Shown here: positions 1-7,791 of the stretch, one piece after another
Numbering within the stretch: the stretch's first letter is position 1
How the letters are laid out: the number at the start of each line of letters is the position of its first letter
Assembly: GCF_013282155.1 (NCBI RefSeq)
Contig: NZ_BLWI01000005.1
Span: 1 to 64,000, forward strand
Reading direction: 5' to 3'
DNA: 64,000 nt
Origin: Sulfitobacter sp. HGT1
GTDB lineage: Bacteria > Pseudomonadota > Alphaproteobacteria > Rhodobacterales > Rhodobacteraceae
Position numbers and translations under genes: made by a program
Notes under the pieces: generated by a model
Database searches by the model: none
Told to the model about the DNA's origin: nothing
What the model saw: only the letters and a program-made list of their open reading frames with translations

Positions 1-93
1 GATTTACTTGGGGAATGCGGGATAAAAAATATTGCTATTTATTTGCAAGGCGAATGTTAGCTGGCTGAATAGGGCATAGCTGTGTGCCTTGTT

Positions 94-357
94 CTATGCT
101 GTACCGTTGTTTTCAACGTATTTTTTGAAAAAGGCCATGAACGAGGCTTCCACGCTGTCAGGGATGAAGCCGCTATCAAGCAACCATTCCCGCCACTTGC
201 CCTCTAAAACGAACGTATCCCAACCGCCCGCATGTTTGTGCGCTTTCTCGTGGGTTTTCATATGCACAATGAGATCATACACGCCTAGCGGTTTGGCTTC
301 TTTGCGGGGCCTGAAAGTCACAAGGTCTTTGTCGTCAATGCTGATCGAATAGAACGG
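94..357 (-). pseudogene. C-terminal fragment of an unrecognised gene, cut by IS3 remnant
   Basis: On the minus strand an open frame ends at position 94 with the C-terminus KKYVENNGTA. Its last ~85 residues have the composition of a real soluble protein, with many charged and aromatic residues (DAPFYSISIDDKDLVTF, KWREWLLDSGFIPDSVE). Upstream, at about position 357, the same frame runs into sequence that is homologous on the opposite strand to an IS3 transposase. The 5' part of the gene is therefore lost at the junction. I do not recognise the family. A plasmid-borne replication or maintenance gene is possible, but nothing seen supports that directly. The frame can be read on to 678, but that part is the antisense of the transposase and should be ignored. 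Confidence 0.45.
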
Positions 358-767
358 CGCGTCATCGGTTGGGCAGTAAGCAATCGTATGAATCGCGACC
401 TTGCGATCCGAGCGCTGAACATGGCTATGGCGTTCCGTGCGCCGCCTAAAGACTGCATCCACCACACGGATCGCCCCTCTCGAGACATTGCTCTGCAATG
501 CACTGCCAGGCAGTGGATGAGCGGCAAGGGCAATTGTTATGACAATGCTGTCGTTGAAACGTTCTTCAAAACCATCAAGGCCGAGCTGATCTGGCGGGAC
601 ACATGGAACACACGCAGACATGCTGAGATGGCGATCTTCCACTACATCAACGGCTTCTACAATCCACGCCGCCGTCACTCAGCACTGGGCTGGAAAAGCC
701 CCATCGCTTTCGAACGGAAGGTGGCTTGAACGAGCGCTTGGGGCGGCACTAAAGCGGGACAGGTCCA
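358..767 (+). pseudogene. IS3-family transposase orfB remnant (copy 1)
   Basis: The translation from about 358 (RVIGWAVSNRMNRDLAIRAL) to the stop at 729 is the C-terminal part of an IS3-family OrfB integrase: the HHTD segment, SGKGNCYDNAVVETFF with the catalytic Glu region, and the closing RRRHSALGWKSPIAFE. It is the same IS type as the copy at 38959-39879; both end identically at GACAGGTCCA, here at 767. The N-terminal half and all of orfA are missing, so the element is dead. Between the DR of the HHTDRG motif and MSGKG, about 64 bp of normal transposase sequence is replaced by a 43-bp hairpin element (473-515); the reading frame happens to survive. Confidence 0.85.
473..515 (+). repeat. Hairpin element copy A
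   Basis: This is a 43-bp segment starting GCCCCTCTCGAG and ending ACTGCCAGGCAGTG, with the inner hairpin CATTGC-TCT-GCAATG. It shares its layout (pyrimidine-rich left flank, palindromic stem with 3-nt loop, right flank CTGCCxGGCA-TG) with copies at 38497, 38901, 39027, 39089 and 39621. It lies inside an IS3 transposase gene and replaces native sequence. Confidence 0.6.
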
Positions 768-926
768 AGTGGATTCTGATACCCTCAAGTTCCACATCGC
801 TCCCAGACGAAACACGAATGCCAATATTGGTGGGAATTCTAACGATTTTGATGAGTTGCCTGCTTCGTGGGGTGCCAAGTCGGTCTGTAGTACTCCCACA
901 GCGTTTTTGTGTGGTAAAGCATTTGC

Positions 927-1358
927 TCAAGTGTCAGAAGACAGTCTCGGAAGTGCGATGTCGGCAAGCGTCGCGTTGTCGAGACTTGCGAGGAACACCG
1001 TTTCCGCTGTTCGCAAACGTGCTTTTAACCGACAGCTACCGTCAAGTGAGCATGTGTTTGTCTCGGCCTGGAAGCACTCCACAAGCGGCTGATCCTCTTC
1101 AAGAAGGCGTACAATATCGCCCAGTCGGATGTCCCGCGGAGGGCATGCCAGCGTCGCACCACCGCCTCCGCCTCTGCGGGTCTCGACGATCCCGCCGCGT
1201 GACAGGCGTTGAATGATCTTGCTCAGATGATTGCGCGAGAGGCCAAATTCCTCGGCCAACGTGGCTGTGGAATGAGCCCGCTCAGGGGCGCTGGCCATGC
1301 GCATCAGCATGCGAAGACCATAGTCCGTGAAAGAAGTCAGGCGCACGAAACCCTCCAT
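927..1358 (-). CDS. nsrR: Rrf2-family transcriptional regulator, NsrR-like
   Basis: This 143-residue protein begins (M/V)RLTSFTDYGLRMLMRMA, the standard N-terminus of NsrR-type Rrf2 regulators, followed by a winged helix (LAEEFGLSRNHLSKIIQRL, residues ~35-55). Three cysteines in VECFQAETNTCSLDGSC (~93-108) match the Fe-S ligands of NsrR, an NO-sensing repressor. It is divergent from a truncated haemoglobin gene with only 76 bp between them, and the intervening palindrome at 1369-1383 is a plausible operator for both. The neighbours (haemoglobin, hemerythrin, NnrS) fit NO sensing. A GTG four codons downstream of the ATG would give the more usual VRLTSF start. The NsrR assignment rather than another Rrf2 subgroup is inferred from the cysteines and context. 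Confidence 0.82.
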   Translation of the reverse strand: MEGFVRLTSFTDYGLRMLMRMASAPERAHSTATLAEEFGLSRNHLSKIIQRLSRGGIVETRRGGGGGATLACPPRDIRLGDIVRLLEEDQPLVECFQAETNTCSLDGSCRLKARLRTAETVFLASLDNATLADIALPRLSSDT

Positions 1359-1368
1359 GTATTGAATT

Positions 1369-1383
1369 GGTATTTACAATACC
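1369..1383. promoter_or_regulatory. Palindromic operator candidate between nsrR and haemoglobin gene
   Basis: GGTATTTACAATACC is a perfect 6-bp inverted repeat around TAC. It lies 11 bp upstream of the regulator start and ~50 bp upstream of the haemoglobin start, in the only intergenic space between them. Position and symmetry suit a dimeric Rrf2 regulator; binding is inferred. Confidence 0.5.
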
Positions 1384-1434
1384 TATTAACAGGTCTACGC
1401 AGTAATACAACGCGAAATGCTTCAGGAGGCGGCT

Positions 1435-1899
1435 ATGGCCGACACGCAGGCTGACACACTGCGGATACCCTCCGCACGACCCGAGATGACCCGGGCGATT
1501 ATTGACAAGACCGACCTCGACCAAGGGATGCTGGCGGATTTGGTACATCGATTTTACGGTAAGTTTCGCGCGGACATTGTTCTCGGACCGATCTTCGCAA
1601 GCCGCATCACCGAATTGGAGCCACATCTCGAGCGGATGGTAGCCTTTTGGTCTTCCGTCGCGTTGATGACAGGGCAATGCCACGGTGCACCGGTGCCAAC
1701 GCATGCGCTTTTGCCCGTAACACGGTCGCATTTCGACCATTGGCTGAGCCTGTTTCGCGGGACCGCATATGATGAGACCTGCCCGCCTGCCGGTGCTGCG
1801 CATGTCATCGAACGCGCCGAGCGGATTGCACGCTCTTTGCACATGGCCGTGGAGGACATGGTCCTCACCAATTTAAAAACCATTCCCAACTTGCGCTGA
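1435..1899 (+). CDS. Group III truncated haemoglobin
   Basis: A 154-residue cytoplasmic haem protein expected to bind NO/O2 and contribute to NO detoxification. The sequence shows the group III trHb pattern: an N-terminal helix, LVHRFYGKFRADIVLGPIF (~residues 37-55), then HLERMVAFWSSVALMTG and HALLPVTRSHFDHWLSLF, which contains the likely proximal His. I chose the ATG at 1435 because AGGAGG lies 6 bp before it; an upstream in-frame ATG at 1417 has no such site. It is first in a rightward run with the hemerythrin gene 15 bp downstream and is divergent from nsrR, so NsrR control is likely. Confidence 0.85.
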   Translation: MADTQADTLRIPSARPEMTRAIIDKTDLDQGMLADLVHRFYGKFRADIVLGPIFASRITELEPHLERMVAFWSSVALMTGQCHGAPVPTHALLPVTRSHFDHWLSLFRGTAYDETCPPAGAAHVIERAERIARSLHMAVEDMVLTNLKTIPNLR

Positions 1900-1914
1900 T
1901 GAAAGGATGCTGAA

Positions 1915-2388
1915 ATGACCGAAACGAGCCCTCCACAAGATCCTGTTCAGCTGGCCCGGTACATCGAAACGCGTTACCATGCGCTGCATCGTGAACAGCT
2001 TCCCGTGCTTGCCCGGATGGCTGAAAGGGTCGAGACGGTGCATTTCGGCGACGACCATGTGCCTGAAGGTCTGTCTGACCTGTTAGAGCGGATGATCGGC
2101 GAGATGGAAATCCACATGAAAAAGGAGGAACTGATCCTCTTTCCCGCCATCCGCAAGGGTGGGATGCCGGGCATCGAAAACCCAATTGCGGTCATGCGTG
2201 CTGATCATGATGATCACGCCACCGGAATTATAGAGATCCGCCGCCTGACTGGCAATTTGACCTTGCCGGAGGGGGCTTGCGGAACCTGGACTGCACTTTA
2301 CACTGGGCTGGCTGAGTTTCTGAGAGACTTGGAGGAGCATATGCGCTTGGAAAACGATGTATTGTTCCCACAGTTCAAGCCGGCTTAA
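1915..2388 (+). CDS. Hemerythrin-domain iron-centre repair-type protein (RIC/DnrN-like)
   Basis: A 157-residue all-helical protein with the spaced His/Glu pattern of hemerythrin-like di-iron proteins: HALHRE (~21-26), HMKKEELILFP (~62-72), HDDHATG (~91-97) and EEHMRLENDVLFP near the C-terminus. YtfE/ScdA/DnrN proteins repair NO- or oxidant-damaged Fe-S clusters. This one corresponds to their hemerythrin domain only and lacks the ~70-residue ScdA_N (DUF1858) front domain. Interestingly, a free-standing DUF1858 protein is encoded at 7792-8004. Operon position between truncated haemoglobin and the folate gene supports an NO-stress role. Confidence 0.82.
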   Translation: MTETSPPQDPVQLARYIETRYHALHREQLPVLARMAERVETVHFGDDHVPEGLSDLLERMIGEMEIHMKKEELILFPAIRKGGMPGIENPIAVMRADHDDHATGIIEIRRLTGNLTLPEGACGTWTALYTGLAEFLRDLEEHMRLENDVLFPQFKPA

Positions 2389-2401
2389 GGGCAAATCCGA
2401 T

Positions 2402-3097
2402 ATGGCTATCACAGACGCTGGAGGCCGTTTCGCCTCGCCGCCGAGCTTCGCGGGAGAGATCGCGCCGGGCTATTTTGATCCGATGGCGGTGGATCCCGAA
2501 CAGGGGCGGGACGTGGCGCGATGGCGAAAGTCGGAACGTGCCCGATTGCGCACCGAACGCCAAGCGCTCAGTGTAGAGGACCGTGAAACCGTGGGAACGG
2601 CGGTAGCCGGGCACCTGCGAGAGTTTCTGTTCACGCGCTTTGACGGCGCGCAGCGCAGGGTGGTCTCGGGCTATTGGCCAATCAAGGGTGAGCCTGATCT
2701 TCGGCCACTGATGGCCGACCTGCACGCGGCAGGTGTCACAATTGCTTTGCCATTGGTCGAACACAAGGCCGCGCCGCTTATCTTTCGCCGCTGGACCCCA
2801 AACACAACTATGATCCGAGGGGACTGGAACATTCCCGTCCCGCCGCCGGAGGCAGACGCGCTCACGCCCGACATAATGCTTGCACCTTTGGTTGGCTGGG
2901 ACAGCGAAGGTTTCCGACTTGGCTACGGAGGTGGCTATTTCGACAGAACGCTGGCGGCGTTGTCCCCGCGGCCTTTTACCATCGGTATCGGGTTTCACTC
3001 CGCCCGCTTGACAACGATCTTCCCGCGGCCTCACGATATCCCGTTGGACGTCATCCTGACCCAAGAGGGCGCGCAAGTTTCGAGGAAAACACCATGA
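2402..3097 (+). CDS. 5-formyltetrahydrofolate cyclo-ligase
   Basis: A 231-residue cytoplasmic enzyme (5-FCL/YgfA family) that converts 5-formyl-THF to 5,10-methenyl-THF with ATP. The family signature LGYGGGYFDRTLA is present near residue 185, preceded by DIMLAPLVGWDSEGFR. The N-terminal basic helix KSERARLRTERQAL matches the family start after a ~35-residue leader that is longer than usual. The ATG at 2402 is 13 bp after the hemerythrin stop. The gene overlaps nnrS by 4 bp, so it is cotranscribed with NO-response genes. Such a placement hints at a link between folate one-carbon metabolism and nitrosative stress, which is an inference. Confidence 0.88.
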   Translation: MAITDAGGRFASPPSFAGEIAPGYFDPMAVDPEQGRDVARWRKSERARLRTERQALSVEDRETVGTAVAGHLREFLFTRFDGAQRRVVSGYWPIKGEPDLRPLMADLHAAGVTIALPLVEHKAAPLIFRRWTPNTTMIRGDWNIPVPPPEADALTPDIMLAPLVGWDSEGFRLGYGGGYFDRTLAALSPRPFTIGIGFHSARLTTIFPRPHDIPLDVILTQEGAQVSRKTP

Positions 3098-4305
3098 GCA
3101 GTACGGCAGAACAAATGCGCGCTTGGAGTGGTCCGGCACTTCTCACATTCGGCTTTCGCCCGTTCTTTCTCGGGGCGGCAGTCTGGGCCGTGCTGATCAT
3201 GGCGCTCTGGGTGCCAATGCTGTCTGGCGCGATGACTTTGCCTACGGCATTCGACCCGGTTTCGTGGCATGCGCATGAATTCTTGTTCGGTTACCTTTCA
3301 GCTGTTGTTGCGGGTTTCCTGCTCACGGCAGTGCCGAACTGGACAGGGCGGTTGCCGATTGTGGGCTGGCCGCTGGCCGGTCTTTTTGCGCTCTGGGTGG
3401 TGGGCCGTGTTGCTGTTGGTCTCTCGACGCTTCTGCCACCTCTTGTGGTAGTGGTCCTGGATCTCGTGATGCCTGTCGCCCTTGGTCTCGTGATTGCGCG
3501 CGAAATTGTTGTGGGAAAGAACTGGAAAAACCTCATCGTTCTGGCCCTGTTGGCCGTGTTTGCGTTCGCAAATGCGCTGTTCCACTGGGAGGCCGCAAAC
3601 GGTTTTTATGCCGCGCGAGGCTACGGGCTACGCTTGGGGGTTGGCACAGGTGTGATGATGATCGCCGTGATCGGGGGGCGGGTTGTGCCGTCGTTCACCC
3701 GCAACTGGCTTGCCAAGCGTGGTGAAGGGCGACTGCCGACACCACCGATGCAGAAGTTCGACAAGGTTGCGCTTCTGATCCTGCTGATTGCTCTGCTGCT
3801 TTGGGTCCTCTGGCCTGACCGCTGGGGAGTAGGTGCCGCCCTTCTTTTGGCTGGAATTGCGCACGCTGTTCGTCTGGCACGATGGGCAGGGCATCGCACG
3901 GGGTCAGAACCGCTGGTTGCAGTTTTGCACGTTGCATTTGCCTTCGTCCCACTCGGAGCAATTGCAATCGGGGCAGATGCTCTCTGGCCCGGCATCTTTG
4001 GGGCTGCGGCGGCACAGCACTTTTGGATGGCGGGGGCAATCGGTCTGATGACGTTGGCTGTGATGACCCGTGCTACTCTGGGGCATACGGGCCAGCCACT
4101 GACTGCGGGGATCGGGACCATTGGCATCTATGTCGCCGTGATCGTGGCGGTTCTGGCGCGGTTGGGTGCAGGATTCTTTCCCTCCGAGGCAGACTGGCTG
4201 CATCTGCTCGCGGGCTTTGGATGGTTCGTGGGCTTTGGCAGTTTTGTCCTGATCTACGGACCAATGCTCCTGCGCTTGCCGGCAGATAAGCGGCCCGGAG
4301 GATAG
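3094..4305 (+). CDS. nnrS: NnrS family membrane protein
   Basis: A 403-residue integral membrane protein with about twelve hydrophobic segments. NnrS proteins are haem- and copper-containing membrane proteins that relieve NO stress. Family features visible include FGFRPFFLGAAVWA near the N-terminus, WHAHEFLFGYLSAVVAGFLLTA (~52-73), RVVPSFTRNW and the C-terminal MTRATLGHTG. The start ATG overlaps the stop of the preceding folate gene (ATGA). NnrU follows 4 bp downstream, the classic pairing in denitrifiers. Length is typical of the family. Confidence 0.93.
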   Translation: MSSTAEQMRAWSGPALLTFGFRPFFLGAAVWAVLIMALWVPMLSGAMTLPTAFDPVSWHAHEFLFGYLSAVVAGFLLTAVPNWTGRLPIVGWPLAGLFALWVVGRVAVGLSTLLPPLVVVVLDLVMPVALGLVIAREIVVGKNWKNLIVLALLAVFAFANALFHWEAANGFYAARGYGLRLGVGTGVMMIAVIGGRVVPSFTRNWLAKRGEGRLPTPPMQKFDKVALLILLIALLLWVLWPDRWGVGAALLLAGIAHAVRLARWAGHRTGSEPLVAVLHVAFAFVPLGAIAIGADALWPGIFGAAAAQHFWMAGAIGLMTLAVMTRATLGHTGQPLTAGIGTIGIYVAVIVAVLARLGAGFFPSEADWLHLLAGFGWFVGFGSFVLIYGPMLLRLPADKRPGG

Positions 4306-4309
4306 GACC

Positions 4310-4978
4310 ATGGGCTGGCTTGAATTCGCTGCAGCTTGGGCGGCTTTCTTCTTTACCCATTCGTTGCCTTTGCGCCCGCCAATGCGTCCGTGGCTTCAAA
4401 CCCGGTTGGGCCAGCGCGGATTCACATTTGCGTACTCTGGCCTTTCGCTCGCAGCGCTGGTCTGGTTGATCGGTGCTGCCGGGCGCGCACCTTTCGTGTC
4501 TTTTTGGGACTGGGCCCCTTGGCAGGCGCATGTGCCTTTGGTCGTCATGCTGCCGGTCTGTGTGGTCCTCGCCCTTGCTATTGGTCGGCCGAATCCGTTT
4601 TCCTTCGGGGGCGCAAGGAATGACCACTTCGATCCGGCGCGTGCTGGTATCGTCCGGTTGACGCGGCATCCGTTGCTTCTGGCATTGTCGCTTTGGGCCT
4701 TGGCGCATGTCGTGCCCAATGGTGATCTGGCGCATGTGATTTTGTTCGGAGTTTTCGCGATCTTTGCTGCATTTGGGGGACGCCTCGTCAACAGGCGCCG
4801 ACAGCGCGAAATGGGCGCAGAGTGGCAAAGGTTGCTTACTGAGGTCACTTCGAGCGCCGGGAATGCCAGGCCAGTGTCGTGGGTTGCGGTAATTGTCCGC
4901 GTTGCGATCGGCGTCGCGCTTTACGTTGGCCTGATTTGGGTACATCCGTGGCTGATTGGTGTTAGCCCTCTGAGGTGA
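4310..4978 (+). CDS. nnrU: NnrU family membrane protein
   Basis: A 222-residue membrane protein with six predicted hydrophobic segments and the NnrU-type motifs FFTHSLPLRP at the start and RLTRHPLLLALSLWALAHV (~115-133). NnrU/isoprenylcysteine methyltransferase-like proteins accompany denitrification genes, but their reaction is unknown. It starts 4 bp after nnrS, so the two are translationally linked. It closes the NO-response operon that begins at the haemoglobin gene. Confidence 0.9.
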   Translation: MGWLEFAAAWAAFFFTHSLPLRPPMRPWLQTRLGQRGFTFAYSGLSLAALVWLIGAAGRAPFVSFWDWAPWQAHVPLVVMLPVCVVLALAIGRPNPFSFGGARNDHFDPARAGIVRLTRHPLLLALSLWALAHVVPNGDLAHVILFGVFAIFAAFGGRLVNRRRQREMGAEWQRLLTEVTSSAGNARPVSWVAVIVRVAIGVALYVGLIWVHPWLIGVSPLR

Positions 4979-4993
4979 CAGGGAAAGCAGCGA

Positions 4994-5007
4994 TTGATCC
5001 TGATAAA
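4994..5007 (+). promoter_or_regulatory. FNR/NNR-type box upstream of CBS gene
   Basis: TTGATcctgATAAA matches the FNR consensus TTGAT-N4-ATCAA at 9 of 10 positions. It lies 42 bp before the TTG start of the CBS-domain gene and just after the nnrU stop, suggesting a separate anaerobic or NO-responsive promoter. Confidence 0.5.
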
Positions 5008-5049
5008 TAAGCTTTTGATGGGCCCAACTACAATACAACTGATATTTGA

Positions 5050-5454
5050 TTGGGGGCTCATTTCGCAACGGAAACGCTTCGACAAATTATGGATGAGAAA
5101 GGCGCAAATGTTTTCAGTGTAGCGCCCGATGGTACTGCCCTTGATGCAATCAAGGCGATGGCCGATCACGATATCGGAGCGCTTGTTCTTTTGGATGGCG
5201 ACATTCTGGCCGGAATTGTTACCGAGCGCCATTATGCCCAAAGAGTCTTCTTGCAGGGCAAATCCTCTCCAAAACCCAAAGTGAAAGACATCATGACCAC
5301 ACCAGTTGTCTGTGCTGACCCCAATCAATCAACAGATCAGGGTCTGGCGTTGATGACTGAAAGGAAGATACGTCATTTGCCGGTCATCAGCGAGAACCAG
5401 ATCATTGGCATTGTGTCGACCGGCGACTTGTTGAAAAGCAAGATCAGCGACTAG
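5050..5454 (+). CDS. Tandem CBS-domain protein
   Basis: A ~134-residue protein consisting of two CBS motifs: residues ~12-65 (DEKGANVFSVAPDGTALDAI, DIGALVLLDGDILAGIVTER) and ~78-134 (VKDIMTTPVVCADPNQS, KIRHLPVISENQIIGIVSTG). CBS pairs bind adenosyl ligands and act as regulatory modules; the partner here is unknown. The start is uncertain: TTG at 5050 gives the full first motif, while the first ATG (5089) would clip it, and neither has a strong ribosome-binding site. Stand-alone CBS proteins of this length occur near denitrification genes, and the FNR-like box at 4994 fits that. Confidence 0.8.
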   Translation: MGAHFATETLRQIMDEKGANVFSVAPDGTALDAIKAMADHDIGALVLLDGDILAGIVTERHYAQRVFLQGKSSPKPKVKDIMTTPVVCADPNQSTDQGLALMTERKIRHLPVISENQIIGIVSTGDLLKSKISD

Positions 5455-5462
5455 AAGTGCGA

Positions 5463-5603
5463 ATGGCGCTTAGGCGCAGGATGTTCAACATCACCGGCGT
5501 CAAGCTGTCGAAACGACGCCGGCCGCAAGATGCGGAAGACAAAATTCGTGACAGCATCATCAATTGCTACGAATGCAAGAGCGGCGATACCTGTGCTAGC
5601 TGA
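5463..5603 (+). pseudogene. Small Cys-rich protein (DUF6455-like), truncated by IS21 remnant
   Basis: The frame from ATG 5463 encodes ~46 residues beginning MALRRRMFNITGVKLS, with a closing Cys cluster NCYECKSGDTC. This resembles the front part of small Cys-rich DUF6455-type proteins of Rhodobacteraceae that sit by redox and denitrification genes. After the last Cys the frame stops at 5603, exactly where antisense IS21 istA sequence begins, so the natural C-terminus is lost. Family assignment rests on the cysteine pattern and context only. Confidence 0.4.
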
Positions 5604-5935
5604 GCGCGCACATAATCTTTGACGATGGTGTCGCCGCCGACAAACCCGCATTCATCACGGAGCCGTATAAAAATACGCTTGGAAGTGTGCCGCTGCTTGC
5701 GTGGGCGCATCTTGTCTTCCGCCAACCACTGATCAATCTGACCGATATAAGTATTCAACTTCGGGCGTTTGATTGCTGCCGTCCGCCGGTATCCAGGCGG
5801 CTCAGAATACGGCAACATCTTCAAAACACTGTCCCGGCTGATCCCAAAATCCCGAGCTATCTGTCGCCCGCTCAACCCATCCTGAAAATGGGCGCGACGC
5901 ACCTTCAAATATAATTCCACGGTGAATATCCCCAA
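5604..5935 (-). pseudogene. istA: IS21-family IstA transposase, N-terminal remnant
   Basis: The minus-strand translation starting at 5935 reads MGIFTVELYLKVRRAHFQDG, then the helix-turn-helix LSGRQIARDFGISRDSVLKML, and ends in GGDTIVKDYVRA. This is the N-terminal ~105 residues of IS21-type IstA; the DDE domain and istB are missing. On the upstream side (5936 to ~6050) two copies of a GTGGCCGA(C/G)T-type terminal repeat of IS21 elements can be seen (CAAAGTGGCCGACTTTT and CCGTGGCCGAGTACTTTT), so this is the left end of the element. Confidence 0.8.
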
Positions 5936-6050
5936 GCCCTCCCATCAAGTGAATATGCCAAAGTGGCCGACTTTTAAGCCGCCCGCGACAGCACAATGCC
6001 GCCGCTACCGTGGCCGAGTACTTTTCCGCCGATTACAAATCTCTGCACCT
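5936..6050 (-). mobile_element. IS21 left terminal region with repeated binding motifs
   Basis: Two related direct repeats, AGTGGCCGACTTTTAAGCCG (~5960) and CCGTGGCCGAGTACTTTTCC (~6008), resemble the multiple terminal repeats bound by IstA. The exact outer boundary cannot be set by eye. From here to 6347 no gene is supported. Confidence 0.45.
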
Positions 6051-6365
6051 TATCGCCTCTACACCCTGGCGCTCATGCATAGAGAGGGTAGGGGGCGGTC
6101 GATCTTATTCCATGATGTTTGGAGTACCAAAAGGTGACTGGCATGTCTTGAAGACAGTTTGTTCTGAGTTTGATCTTGCACAATGTTGGATGGATTAAAG
6201 CAGCCTAGGCTTGGAGTAACATGACGCAACGGAGCAGAGGCTGATGTGCCGATGAAGGCCTTTATCTCGATAGGAGCGATTATCGCAGATCAGCATTTGA
6301 CCTTTTCCAAATCTCGCTTTGGCGCGATCGGTTAAATTGCGCGCACTATGGCAGGAGCCGTTGAG

Positions 6366-7616
6366 ATGGAATTTTCACATTCGATCCGATGCAGAGATTA
6401 TCTGCGACTAGTGTCCGATTTCATGGATACTTACATCGTGCCACGCAACGCATTGTGGCGCGCTGAGGTTGCTGCTGGGAACTTTCCAGTCTCTTTCATG
6501 GCAGACCTAAAGGCTTTGGCAAAATCTGAAGGACTGTGGAACCTGTTTTTGCCTAGCCTCAAAGACGATGAGCCGGGGCAAGGGCTAAGCACATTGGATT
6601 ATGCGCCCCTTGCAGAAGTGATGGGCCGGATCTCATGGGCGTCGGAGGTGTTCAATTGCAGCGCACCAGACACGGGTAACATGGAACTGCTGCATATGTT
6701 TGCCACACCCAAACAGCGTGAAGACTGGCTGATGCCGCTGCTGGAAGGCGAGATCAGATCTGCTTTTGCCATGTCCGAGCCGGATGTGCCTTCCTCCGAT
6801 GCGAAAAATATCCAAACCTCAATCAAAAGGGTCGGCAACGAGTATCTGATCAGCGGGCGTAAATGGTTCATCACCAATTCGGCGCACCCTGACTGCAAAT
6901 TATTGATTGTCATGGGGAAAACAGACACGGACGCGCCGCGCCATCTGCAACAAAGCATGGTGCTGGTGCCCATCGACACCCCGGGTGTGGAGATCAAGCG
7001 AAACATTCCGGTGCTCAACCACCAGACGCCTGAGGGCCATGGCGAAATCCTGTTCCGGAATGTGAAAGTGCCAGCCGACAATTTGCTGGGTGCCGAAGGC
7101 GAGGGGTTCAAAATGGCACAGGCCCGTCTTGGGCCGGGCCGCATCCATCACTGTATGCGCTCCATTGGTCAGGCCGAACTGGCGCTGGAACTGATGTGTG
7201 ACCGCGCCAAGGAGCGTAAAACCTTCGGGAGCTATCTGAGTGATCGTGCCAATGTGGGAGATTGGGTCGCTCACTCTCGGCTTGAGATCGAACAGGCGCG
7301 GCTGCTGGTGCTAAAAGCAGCATGGATGATCGATACGGTCGGGATCGAAGGGGCGAGGGCGGAAATCGCCATGATCAAGGCGCTTGTACCGTCCATGCTA
7401 TGCCGTGTAACGGACCGCGCCATGCAGACATTTGGTGCGATGGGGATGTGCCCCGACACCCCACTGGCCGAGATCTATACATTTGCGCGGGCATTGCGGT
7501 TTGCGGATGGTCCTGACGAGGTGCATCTGCGCTCGATTGCCAAGGGTGAGTTTAAAGCGAGCTCAGAACGTTTCGGTGCGTCGGCAAGTTACATGACGCC
7601 ACCAACCACCGGTTAA
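6366..7616 (+). CDS. Acyl-CoA dehydrogenase
   Basis: A 416-residue FAD enzyme of the acyl-CoA dehydrogenase family, which oxidises acyl-CoA to enoyl-CoA and passes electrons to ETF. The order of elements is normal: an N-terminal helical domain, then the substrate/FAD motif FAMSEPDVPSSDAKN with RKWFITN (~130-170), then the C-terminal helical domain with RIHHCMRSIGQAELALEL and QTFGAMGMCPDTPLAEIY. The sequence is closest in style to the ACAD10/11-like group. I chose ATG 6366 (MEFSHSIRCRDYL) because GGAG lies 9 bp before it. It stands alone between an IS21 remnant and the NO/N2O regulon; its substrate is unknown. Confidence 0.9.
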   Translation: MEFSHSIRCRDYLRLVSDFMDTYIVPRNALWRAEVAAGNFPVSFMADLKALAKSEGLWNLFLPSLKDDEPGQGLSTLDYAPLAEVMGRISWASEVFNCSAPDTGNMELLHMFATPKQREDWLMPLLEGEIRSAFAMSEPDVPSSDAKNIQTSIKRVGNEYLISGRKWFITNSAHPDCKLLIVMGKTDTDAPRHLQQSMVLVPIDTPGVEIKRNIPVLNHQTPEGHGEILFRNVKVPADNLLGAEGEGFKMAQARLGPGRIHHCMRSIGQAELALELMCDRAKERKTFGSYLSDRANVGDWVAHSRLEIEQARLLVLKAAWMIDTVGIEGARAEIAMIKALVPSMLCRVTDRAMQTFGAMGMCPDTPLAEIYTFARALRFADGPDEVHLRSIAKGEFKASSERFGASASYMTPPTTG

Positions 7617-7754
7617 GCGACCGGTCATTCTCTGTCCGTATGGTTGGGCAAGCATGTAAAGTTTGTCGCAGGGACTTTGGGGCTCGAAAATAGCCACCAC
7701 GCGACACCCAGTTCAAAGAGAGAAGTTTACGCTTCCACAACGTCTGAGCAGAAG

Positions 7755-7768
7755 TTTACTGATATCAA
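7755..7768 (+). promoter_or_regulatory. FNR/NNR-type box upstream of DUF1858 gene
   Basis: TTTACtgatATCAA has a perfect right half-site and 8 of 10 consensus positions. It is centred about 30 bp before the GTG start at 7792. It follows the acyl-CoA dehydrogenase gene across a 170-bp gap with no other gene. Confidence 0.45.
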
Positions 7769-7791
7769 CGTGCTATAGTGGAGGGCTGCCC

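Noticed and set aside
94-678. A single 194-residue minus-strand gene spanning 94-678
   Set aside because: The upstream two thirds are the antisense of an IS3 transposase; only the part below ~357 looks like genuine coding sequence.
679-930. Possible partial gene between the IS3 end and nsrR on the minus strand
   Set aside because: It would need a TTG start overlapping the nsrR stop and runs straight into the IS end; no motif supports it.
620-1216. Long plus-strand open frame overlapping the IS3 end and nsrR
   Set aside because: It is out of frame with the transposase and antisense to nsrR, and the translation shows no family features.
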